Assembly (NCBI GenBank): GCA_963699175.1
Contig: OY969418.1
Span: 3,162,001 to 3,226,000 of the forward strand
Reading direction: 5' to 3'
Length of the DNA stretch: 64,000 bases
Origin: JACPYM01 sp963699175
Lineage (GTDB): Bacteria; Acidobacteriota; Blastocatellia; RBC074
In this document: positions 1 to 9,083 of the stretch, in pieces
Numbering within the stretch: position 1 is the stretch's first letter
How the letters are laid out: every line of letters begins with the position of its first letter
The notes under the pieces: generated by a model
What the model was told of the DNA's origin: nothing
Database searches by the model: none
Seen by the model: only the letters and a program-made list of their open reading frames with translations
Made by a program: the position numbers and the translations under genes

Positions 1-1132
1 GCACGGCCGTCCCGTCAATCGCAATCTGATCGAACCTGGGCAGGCGCGACGGACTGAGTGCCAGAACCAGCTTCACCACGATGACGGCGAATCCGATACC
101 CGCCAGTCCTCCCAACAGCGAGAGGGTGAGACTTTCCACAAACATTTCCCGCGCCAGCCGACCACGACCCGCTCCTAGTACCGCACGCACGGCTAGTTCC
201 TGCGCCCGTCCCTCGGCGCGGACAAGCAAAAGATTGGCCACGTTCGCGCAAGCAATAAGGAGGACAATTCCGATCGTCGCCATCACCACCCACAAGCTCC
301 TGCCGATGTCGCCGAGCAGGTCATCAGTAAGCAGGCGAACGTTTGGACCCAGGCGCGCGTCCTCCATCATCTTAGTGCTCATTCCGTTGGGGGGAGGAAA
401 TTTGCCAAGCTCAATGCCAATCATGCGCGCGACATCACTATTGGCTTCCTGAATTGTGACACCGGGTCGAAGCCGAGCGACCGCCTGGAAGTTGTAACCC
501 GCGAGCCGTACGGAGCCGCGATCAAAGCGGATCGGCACGACGAGATCGTGTGCCATATCCATGAACCAGAAGTCCTTTGGCAGTACGCCAATGATCTCGC
601 GAGCGGCGCCATCGGCCAAGATCCGTCGTCCAATGACGTTTGGGTCACCCCCATAGCGGCGCTGCCAATAGCCATAACCGAGCATGATCACATCGGGACT
701 TTTCGTCTCGCTGTCCTTTTCGGCAAAGCCGCGGCCAAGCACTGGATTGATTCCTAACAGCGGTAATAACCGGAAGGTTACGCTGATTCCATCAACCCGC
801 TCCGCATCGGCGAACTCGGTGACGGTCATTGACCGGCCCTTCCAGAGGGCGACATCGGCAAATGTTTTGGATTCTTCCCGGTAAGTAACGTAATCGGCGA
901 GGGAGGCATTGAGGTCTTTTATTTTTACTCCCGGCGCCGTTTGCCAGACCCCGATCAGGCGATTTGGCTCGGGAAATGGCAAAGCCTTGAGCAGCACGCC
1001 GTTGATCACGCTAAAGATGGCAGTGTTGGCGCCGATCCCTAATGCGAGTGTAACTATCGTCGCGAGTGTGAAAAGAGGCGTGCGGGCGAGACGCCGAAAT
1101 GTGTGCTTCAAGTCACGGATTATATCTGGCAA
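1..1132 (-). CDS. ADOP-type ABC transporter permease, 3' part cut by window edge
   Basis: Membrane permease of the MacB/FtsX type, in the acidobacterial duplicated orphan permease (ADOP) group, which lack a fused ATPase. The frame stays open to base 1, so the C-terminal half lies outside the window. Visible features: the N-terminal TM segment with LALGIGANTAIFSVINGVLL and a 'LPFPEPNRL' turn (both typical of the family), a periplasmic MacB_PCD-like domain with YGYWQRRYGGDPNVIGR, and then the first FtsX block with IACANVANLLLVRAEGR and ELAVRAVLGAGRGRL. The only in-frame start after the upstream stop that keeps the N-terminus is TTG at 1132, preceded by GGGAGG about nine bases upstream; ATG starts occur only inside the protein. 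Transport substrate cannot be inferred. Confidence 0.88.
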   Translation of the reverse strand, partial: MPDIIRDLKHTFRRLARTPLFTLATIVTLALGIGANTAIFSVINGVLLKALPFPEPNRLIGVWQTAPGVKIKDLNASLADYVTYREESKTFADVALWKGRSMTVTEFADAERVDGISVTFRLLPLLGINPVLGRGFAEKDSETKSPDVIMLGYGYWQRRYGGDPNVIGRRILADGAAREIIGVLPKDFWFMDMAHDLVVPIRFDRGSVRLAGYNFQAVARLRPGVTIQEANSDVARMIGIELGKFPPPNGMSTKMMEDARLGPNVRLLTDDLLGDIGRSLWVVMATIGIVLLIACANVANLLLVRAEGRAQELAVRAVLGAGRGRLAREMFVESLTLSLLGGLAGIGFAVIVVKLVLALSPSRLPRFDQIAIDGTAV

Positions 1133-1425
1133 GAGTCATTCCTCCCGAAAGCTTGACGAACGAACTTCTTCGAGTCGCCGTTCACTTGTTTTCGTTGATC
1201 AATTCATCTGGGTGTAACGATGATTAAATCATCTATGTTCTCAACGGCTTGCACTGTGAAGTTTCGACCATCCCAATTTTAGCCCAAAATAGCGTCGGCG
1301 TTTTGTCAGACGCATGGACAAGAGTGACATTACCCCTATACGGCCGGTTGCGCTTGGCGAGTGCATAATAAGACTTGCGGCCTTAGCGTAAGCGGGAGCA
1401 GCTTCTGGCAATGGGCCTTGTGCCC
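1133..1425. other. Intergenic region, no gene seen
   Basis: Nearly 300 bases upstream of the ADOP permease and downstream of the next minus-strand gene. I found no convincing reading frame, strong hairpin or repeat. It should hold the permease promoter, but I cannot place one. Confidence 0.5.
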
Positions 1426-2838
1426 TTATCGCTTCGACCCCGTGCCCTTAGCCTTAAACGGCTTGCCGTCAACCTCCGGCACTTGAGCGCCCGTGATCTG
1501 GCGCCCACCTTGCGGCGGGTACATCAAAGGCGGGCGGTGAAAGTCGAGCCGTTCGACGTCGGTCCAGAGCACGTAATCGGGGCGCTGACTGCCGTCGCCG
1601 AAGATCAGCATGCCGCCATTCCCTTCGCCGAGGTCGCCGCTGAGCTCAAGCTGCAGCTCCTCGCCGTTATGGAGCGTCACCTTGGCGCGCCGGGTGCCGC
1701 CGTCTTCGCGGCCGGGAAGCACGATCGAGGCGATCAGGCCGAAGGGAATGGTGTAGGTTACGCCCTGGGATGGAGCGTCGAGCGTCTCAGTGGTCTCGCT
1801 CTCGTCGAGGTCATAGACCAGGCGGCCGGCGAGGCGGCGGCCGGCACGGGTGGTGACGCTGCCCGTGAGTGGGTGCCCCAGCGGGAAGTCGCCGTAAGCA
1901 GGGCCGCTGCCGCCGGGACTGAAGTCGAGGCGCTCGAAGGCGTCCCAGGAAATCAGTACCCGGCCGTAGCGCCGGTCGTCTACGTAGATCCCGAGGTTGT
2001 CGTGGTTGACCTCGCGGGTGCCGGAGAGCACGATCTCGCGGCCGTCGAGCAGCGTCACCAGGGAGCTGTCGCTCGAGTGGCGCGCGATGGAGCGTAGGGT
2101 GTCGAAACGCAGGCTGAGATTCCCAGCGGCGGTGCGACCGCTGAGTTCGTCAGCGCCGAGCCCCTTGTTCCGGTTCCACTGGACGAAGCCGGTGAAGTCG
2201 CCTTGACGCGTGTGCACCGTACCATGGAGTCGCTGGGGGACCGCGCCTGCGGGGGCGGCGGGGAGAAGGTCTATGGCGCGGAGCCGCCGAGGGCCGAGGT
2301 CCAGGACGCCCCGACTGCCGTCCCACACGCGCACGCCGTCATCCAGGTCGTTGGAGGAGTACCAGTCGGCGTCGAACACGGTCCCGCTCTTGAGAGTCAC
2401 CCGGACATTCCGACCGAGCAGCTCGATGCGCCTGATGTCGCCGAAGCGCGCCATGAAGGGCCTCACGAGGTCGATCTGATCCTCCCGTCTCGCGATTGTG
2501 ATGCCGAAGATCTTGATCGTGCGCGGCTCTTTGCGCAGCCGCTCGGGCGGCACGTGGGCGGCCCAGGGGTTCTGTTCCTTGAAGCCGTTGAAGTAGTCGC
2601 CCCAGAACGCCTCCTGGTGCAGCCCAAAGCGCAGCCGCCCCTCGTAGGTGGCACCGCCGTCGCTGATGATGCGGCCATAGAGGAAGCTAGGATGCGCCTC
2701 AGCCGCTACGGTCGAGGGGGTGATCGCGGTCGAGGTAGGCGGGGCGTGGGCGACGTTCCGCTTGAGTGCCAGGTAACCAGCGATGGCGAGGCCGAGCACA
2801 ATGGCGAACGCCCCGCCGACGATTGTGGCTCTCTTCAT
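1426..2838 (-). CDS. Membrane-anchored repeat protein of unknown function
   Basis: Not recognised. The start at 2838 gives MKRATIVGG with GGGAG upstream and places a single N-terminal membrane segment (about residues 6-24) right at the start; an upstream alternative would add 23 unconvincing residues. The remaining ~445 residues look extracytoplasmic and beta-rich. Three similar blocks can be seen, each opening with a small 'GxV.T..G....G' hairpin (LYGRIISDGG, RLHGTVHTRQ, LTGSVTTRAG) and closing with a phrase like 'ERLDF' or 'RRIEL'. In between are short strands reading V.LLDGREI or VTLHNGEEL. No catalytic motif is evident. An anchored sensor or scaffold is possible. The gene stands alone between the permease and a GH3 enzyme. 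Confidence 0.75.
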   Translation of the reverse strand: MKRATIVGGAFAIVLGLAIAGYLALKRNVAHAPPTSTAITPSTVAAEAHPSFLYGRIISDGGATYEGRLRFGLHQEAFWGDYFNGFKEQNPWAAHVPPERLRKEPRTIKIFGITIARREDQIDLVRPFMARFGDIRRIELLGRNVRVTLKSGTVFDADWYSSNDLDDGVRVWDGSRGVLDLGPRRLRAIDLLPAAPAGAVPQRLHGTVHTRQGDFTGFVQWNRNKGLGADELSGRTAAGNLSLRFDTLRSIARHSSDSSLVTLLDGREIVLSGTREVNHDNLGIYVDDRRYGRVLISWDAFERLDFSPGGSGPAYGDFPLGHPLTGSVTTRAGRRLAGRLVYDLDESETTETLDAPSQGVTYTIPFGLIASIVLPGREDGGTRRAKVTLHNGEELQLELSGDLGEGNGGMLIFGDGSQRPDYVLWTDVERLDFHRPPLMYPPQGGRQITGAQVPEVDGKPFKAKGTGSKR

Positions 2839-3002
2839 GGTCGGTTCTCCCAGGTTACTGGCGCTGCGTACACAGTCACTAACTCCATGACGTTCACAAG
2901 CAAGCAAACAAAGGTGAAAAGTGATTTAGCGCAAAATGCATCCCAGCCCTAAGAAAAGTGCTCGGATGATCTGATTCATACGCCAAGCTTAGGTATTCAT
3001 GT

Positions 3003-5066
<2,064 letters not shown>

Positions 5067-5470
5067 TGTTTGGCTCCAGTGCTTAATCGAACGGTGCAGC
5101 CGCTTGATAGAAGAATTGACGCGTGATCAGGCGCCATTATTTGCCAGGAATGAGACGACGGTCGGGATTCTAACACCTGCGCAGGGAAAGGTCTTGGCCG
5201 TTAGCGTTTGATTTTTTAAAAACAGTGACACTACGCCTAGTTCTACAAACTGACGACTGCCGGGCGCAAACAACTTAATGAAGAGGGGGAGACCTGGAAG
5301 CGGTTTTCGGGGGCGGTCGAGCTAATCTTGCGCGATGCTTAAGCAACGAAAGTAGAGGAAGGACAGAATGCTGAACAGACTAAAACGCTTGGTGTGAAAT
5401 AGCGGGTGATAATTGCCAGGAAGGCAAGGGACAAACATAGTTAGCTTGTGAAAGAGAAAGGAGCTAACCA
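5067..5470. other. Intergenic region with left flank of a transposase scrap
   Basis: About 400 bases without a convincing gene. The part next to 5471 (from about 5395) probably belongs to the old insertion element whose truncated transposase follows; a GAAAGGAG ribosome site sits directly before its ATG. I see no inverted repeat pairing because the right end of that element is gone. Confidence 0.4.
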
Positions 5471-5668
5471 ATGCTTGACCCGGAGGCCTTCCTGACTGAA
5501 CTCTACGTCAAAGTGGATGATTTCGACAAAACTCTGCCACCTGAAGCGGTGCCACCTGGCCCACCACCCGCGCTCGCACGTAGCGAGGTGGTGGCCCTAG
5601 TGATCTTCGCGCAATGGGCGCAGTTTCTGTCCGAGCGGGCTTTCTACCGCTACGCCGCTAAGCACTTG
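5471..5668 (+). pseudogene. N-terminal scrap of a DDE transposase
   Basis: About 66 residues (MLDPEAFLTELYVKVDDF ... ARSEVVALVIFAQWA ... AFYRYAAKHL) read like the N-terminus of an IS982- or IS4-type transposase, with a good GGAG site before the ATG. The similarity stops near 5668. The open frame continues to 6019, but that part is antisense to a SWIM zinc-finger gene, so the 182-codon frame is a chimera and not a gene. No catalytic residues remain. It is unlike the intact IS982 copies in this window at the residue level, so it marks a separate, older insertion. Confidence 0.6.
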
Positions 5669-6020
5669 CATTGTGTTTTGTCCGTGCTATCCCAAAACCG
5701 TGCCTCCACTAACATAGCTAATGCGGATTCAACCATCTCCCTGACTTCAGCGACTGCTCCAGATTCGAGCAGGCCTCCGAATAGGGTTCTTAGTCGCTCA
5801 CCCCACGGCCCATCCACAAAATCCCCCTCGCCACTGATCAGTAAATTGATCGTCTGTTCAAACAGAAGCTCACACGACTTCGCCTTCCCAACCTCCCTAT
5901 CCTGGTTTAACCAGTACAGCCCTAGGGCAACAGCGTGTTTGCAGAATCTGCCTGCCAGTCCGACCGGGCATTCACATTCAAAAAAAACCCTTTCCCCGTC
6001 GCTACGTAAGGTTACCTGAT
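5664..6020 (-). pseudogene. SWIM zinc-finger protein, C-terminal fragment
   Basis: Reading the minus strand from the IS junction gives VTLRSDGERVFFECECPV, then GLAGRFCKHAVALGLYWLNQ, a clear SWIM zinc finger with the CxCxnCxH pattern (CEC ... CKH). About 80 further residues follow before the frame runs into the transposase scrap and stops. Joining this piece to the fragment on the other side of the IS restores 'VQGTQTYQVTLRSDG', the usual strand leading into a SWIM finger. SWIM proteins are usually several hundred residues long, so the 3' part has also been lost. Bases 6018-6020 are the GAT target duplication. Confidence 0.8.
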
Positions 6021-7009
6021 AACGCGATTACCGGGAAAAAGTGCTTATTGAAACAGCAAGTTAAAGAGCGAATAGGCGAGTAAACACACCAGCAAGTGAA
6101 TCGCGAAGGCGTAATCCGCCCGATGTGTACTGCGGATCAGGCCGAAACAGCACTTGAGAAATTCGAACGCCTCTTCAACCCGGTGCCGGGCTTGCAGACA
6201 CGCTACTTGGAACGGCGTGGCGAGTTTTTTCATGTTCTTGCGGTTTGGGGTGAAGAGATTGATTCCACGCCGCCCTAGTTCTTCTGCCCTTGCTTGCGAG
6301 ATGTAACCGCGGTCGCCCACCACAATGCCGTGCTCGATCCACTCACACAAGGGGTCGAGCAACTGCCGATCATCCACGTTGGCGGCCGTCAAACGCACGG
6401 CACATAAACGCCCACGCTGATCACACTGCACGTGCAGTTTGAAACCATACCAGTAGCCACTCCCGTTGCGCGATTTGCGCGCGTGCTCTTTGAAGGTACG
6501 ATGCTGTTTGGCACGGGCCACTTTGCAAACCGGCACGGGCGTGGAGTCTTGCAAGACCACGGGGTGGCCGTGCTGCGCAGCGCGATTGGCTTGCAATTGC
6601 TGACCCAACAGTGCGCCCGCTTCACGCACGACGCGGTTCGTCGCTTCGACAAACTTGCTGTAACTGGGCAAGGCCGGAAACTCCGCCCAGTGGTGCCGCT
6701 GAAAGTAGTAATAGAGTTTGGCCTTGTCGGTCAGTCCGAGCCAAGCGCCGTAAATCATGATCGTCAGCACCTCGGCGGCACACAAGCGCGCTGGCCCGCC
6801 CCGACGGTCACGCGGCAACTGTTGGGCGGCGAGTTGCGGTTGCAAGGCCTGCAATTGATCGTCGAGATTAACCAGCAGCTTGAGCAGCATATCGGGTTCG
6901 TTTATGGTTTCCTGGATGAGCATAGTGTCCTCCTGAAGCAAAGTGTTTGGTCACACTTTTCTTACTTCGGAAGGGCTATGCTCATCAAACTTTTTCCGGT
7001 AATCGCGTT
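6021..7009 (-). mobile_element. IS982-family insertion sequence, copy 1
   Basis: A complete 989-bp element. Its ends are perfect inverted repeats AACGCGATTACCGG, continuing imperfectly into a GAAAAAGT stretch. It is flanked on both sides by GAT (6018-6020 and 7010-7012), a 3-bp target duplication. It carries one transposase gene and interrupts a SWIM zinc-finger gene. It differs from copy 2 (14709-15697) at one base that I could find (G at 6794 versus T at 15482). Both copies lie in the same orientation, so recombination between them could delete about 8.7 kb. Confidence 0.95.
6045..6923 (-). CDS. IS982-family transposase, copy 1
   Basis: A DDE transposase of 292 residues from the ATG at 6923, chosen because CAGGAGGACACT sits directly before it; a longer frame begins six codons upstream. 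The likely catalytic triad is D126 (VVLQDSTPV), D204 (VVGDRGYIS) and E250 or E251 (HRVEEAFEFLK). The phrases YWYGFKLHV and ANVDDRQ and the C-terminal 'LLAYSLFNLLF' match the IS982 family. The protein is full length and appears functional. It differs from copy 2 at residue 44 (Pro here, Thr there). Confidence 0.93.
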   Translation of the reverse strand: MLIQETINEPDMLLKLLVNLDDQLQALQPQLAAQQLPRDRRGGPARLCAAEVLTIMIYGAWLGLTDKAKLYYYFQRHHWAEFPALPSYSKFVEATNRVVREAGALLGQQLQANRAAQHGHPVVLQDSTPVPVCKVARAKQHRTFKEHARKSRNGSGYWYGFKLHVQCDQRGRLCAVRLTAANVDDRQLLDPLCEWIEHGIVVGDRGYISQARAEELGRRGINLFTPNRKNMKKLATPFQVACLQARHRVEEAFEFLKCCFGLIRSTHRADYAFAIHLLVCLLAYSLFNLLFQ

Positions 7010-7181
7010 GATAAGTTTGAGTTCCCTGCACGCAGGCGGTTGCCCGACTCTCTTTGGCCGTAAAATAAAACACCTGCCCCAATCAAAATACTCTTGGCCG
7101 CGCCTGTACACACGCTCATCAGCCAATTCCCAAAGCAGCGCTTGGCCAATTATCGGATTTTTTGTCTGCTGAATCTCTGGC
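7010..7181 (-). pseudogene. SWIM zinc-finger protein, N-terminal fragment
   Basis: On the minus strand this reads ALLWELADERVYRRGQEYF, the conserved 'R.RG..YF..G' opening of SWIM proteins, followed after a frame change by QVFYFTAKESRATACVQGTQ and then the IS target. The frame change falls in a run of four G near 7077-7080: one more G would give a continuous reading YFDWGQVFYF. So the gene carries both a one-base deletion and an IS. No good start codon is visible upstream before an in-frame stop, which suggests further decay at the 5' end. Confidence 0.72.
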
Positions 7182-7577
7182 CGAGGATCTACTGGTTTCG
7201 ACCTATGTAGGATAGGAGAAGGAGTTGATTTTGAGTTGCTGTTCCGCGCTGCCTGTTGTTTGTCAGATCAATCGTCGAGCTATTTGTACAAATACTATTG
7301 CCAAGGAGTGCGAGAAAACAGCCACCAGCGGCGCGGAGTCTACACAAGTAACCAAATAGCCGCAAGCCCGGCTGCATTTTTCAGGACGGGCAATACGCTG
7401 CACCGCTAACAATCGTTGACCAAATGCCTAAGGAAATACGATATTGAGTAGCGGTACGCTCTCGCCGACTGACACTCGCCTGCGGCTGGCTTTGCTTTGC
7501 TGTAGGCGGATGCGCTCAAGCGCTAAGCGAGCTGCCCAATCTTTGGTGTGTAGTTCTGCCAGCCTTTGAAGCATTCG
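7182..7577. other. Intergenic region, no gene seen
   Basis: Downstream of the SWIM remnant on the right side of IS copy 1. The only open frames are short and have no recognisable protein character. No repeat identified here apart from the hairpin element that begins at 7578. Confidence 0.4.
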
Positions 7578-7773
7578 TTTCTACACAAGTTTTCCCCGCT
7601 CCGTAGGAGCGCAATGTTTATAGGGGTTTGCGTCAATAGCCTCCTAGTTCCGTAGGAGCGGCATCTGAGGCTAGCAGATGTCGCTCCGACGGAGCTAAAC
7701 GCTGCGCTGGCTTACGATGCTATAAACATTGCGCTCCTAAGGAGCTAGAGGGGCACGGACTTGTGTAGAAACT
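7578..7773. repeat. Long imperfect palindrome with CCGTAGGAGCG modules
   Basis: A 196-bp inverted repeat. The outer arms (7578-7623 and 7720-7773) share TTTCTACACAAGT and GGAGCGCAATGTTTATAG. A second, inner palindrome sits around CCGTAGGAGCGGCATCTG and its complement at 7651-7694. The 'CCGTAGGAGCG' module occurs twice on the plus strand, with degenerate complements on the other arm. It could fold into a long cruciform or RNA hairpin. It is probably a non-autonomous repeat element; I could not see an unambiguous target duplication. Confidence 0.75.
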
Positions 7774-8112
7774 TTAGCTTTGAAGCCTGGGTTATTCTCA
7801 GCGTGCGGGAACTGAACTGCTCTCTCTTCTACTTTCCGCCCTGAGAGCGCGTTTCCCTGAAATGGACGAGCCGTGCTCGGCTCTTGTAGCAAGCGCTGTG
7901 CTATTACTTTTGGCAGCAATAAAAAGGAGACGGGATTTAACATGCCCCAAACACGACCGCAGTATCATTCCAAGCACAATCGGGCAGTAGCGCCTGAAGG
8001 GTAACTCCTCAAACATTTCACAATTAAGGTAACGGATTTTTGCAAGGGGCGATTCGATCACCTATTTCAAGCTCGCCGCTTGCGGAAGTCGCCACGACTA
8101 CAGGAGGAAGCT
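7774..8112. other. Leader region upstream of the PstS-like gene
   Basis: About 340 bases with no convincing gene. It should include the promoter of the phosphate-binding lipoprotein gene. A purine-rich AGGAGGAAG ribosome site lies at 8102-8110. I see no clear Pho-box-like direct repeats. Confidence 0.35.
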
Positions 8113-8994
8113 ATGAAAAAGTTGCTGATGCTGTTGGCGGTCTTGACGATCACTATGCTGTCAAATGCTTGCAGTGGCGGCGAAGCGGCTAAGACCGCTG
8201 CGCCACCAACGCCTGCCCCTTCGAATAAATTGGCGATCCTGGGTTCGACCACGCTGCTTCCAGTCGCGCAAAAAGCTGTGGAGGCTTTCAAACAGCAGCA
8301 CCCGGAAATCAACATCACTCTTTCTACGACCGGCTCGCAGGGTGGGATCAATGCGTTGACGGACGGTTACGCTGATGTCGCTTTGTCTTCCCGCGAGTTG
8401 AAGAAAGAGGAGAAAGAGAAACTGCACAGAAGGCAGCGTGACGCCAAGGAGACGGTGGTGGCTTGGGACGGGATTGTTCCCATCGTCCATCCCTCGAACC
8501 CAGTGAAAAACCTGACGCTCGCGCAACTCAAGGACATCTATACTGGCAAGGTCACCGACTGGCAACAAGTCGGTGGTAAGAAAGGCGAGATCGTGGTTGT
8601 CGCGCGCGGTACCAATTCTGGAACTCATGAAGCCTGGGCCGAGTTGGTTCTGCATAACGAACCGGTGGTCAAATCCGCGCAAGAACAGGCCACCAGCGAG
8701 GCAGTGCTGGAAATGGTTGCTAGTACGCCGAACGCCATTGGCTACGATGGCATCGATTACGCTGAAGGTCACAAGCAAGTCCACCCGGTCAGCGTGGAGG
8801 GACAGTTGGCTTCGGCCAGCAGCATCTTGGACAAGTCGTACAAGATCGCGCGCCCGTTATATATGTTCACCAGTGAGAAGCCAACCACGGCGGTGGTCGA
8901 ATTCTTGGGCTTCATGACCGGCACCGAGGGGCAAGCGCTGGTCAAAAAGGCGGGGTTTGCGCCAATCCCGCCAGCAAGCGGTCAGGGCAAGTAA
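8113..8994 (+). CDS. Phosphate-binding (PstS-like) lipoprotein
   Basis: Periplasmic or membrane-tethered substrate-binding protein of the PstS/PBP-like family, which captures phosphate. The start at 8113 follows CAGGAGGAAG and gives a lipoprotein signal ending in the lipobox LSNAC, with the Cys at residue 20 as lipidation site. A proline/alanine linker precedes the first lobe (LAILGSTTLLPVAQKAVEAF). The anion-binding signatures GSQGGINAL, VALSSRELK and ARGTNSGTHEAW are visible. Length is normal. No pstC, pstA or pstB follows; the next gene, 89 bases downstream on the same strand, is a putative phosphoesterase, so the pair may release and capture phosphate. It could instead bind another oxyanion. 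Confidence 0.87.
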   Translation: MKKLLMLLAVLTITMLSNACSGGEAAKTAAPPTPAPSNKLAILGSTTLLPVAQKAVEAFKQQHPEINITLSTTGSQGGINALTDGYADVALSSRELKKEEKEKLHRRQRDAKETVVAWDGIVPIVHPSNPVKNLTLAQLKDIYTGKVTDWQQVGGKKGEIVVVARGTNSGTHEAWAELVLHNEPVVKSAQEQATSEAVLEMVASTPNAIGYDGIDYAEGHKQVHPVSVEGQLASASSILDKSYKIARPLYMFTSEKPTTAVVEFLGFMTGTEGQALVKKAGFAPIPPASGQGK

Positions 8995-9083
8995 GGCTAA
9001 GCTGACGTGCTAAATACCAAACCAAACAAACGAGTGGGCGATTGCCACTATGGACGTTGCTGACTTCGAACAGGGAGGAAACC

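Noticed and set aside
2203..2952. Long plus-strand frames opposite the repeat protein and the GH3 gene
   Set aside because: GC-driven antisense frames with no protein-like sequence and no ribosome sites.
5471..6019. A 182-codon plus-strand frame as one gene
   Set aside because: Its first third is transposase-like, but the rest is antisense to a clear SWIM zinc finger, so it is a chance fusion.
7560..7790. Target duplication around the 196-bp palindrome (TTTGAAGC on both sides)
   Set aside because: The two copies are at different distances from the palindrome ends, so they are probably chance or an older direct repeat.
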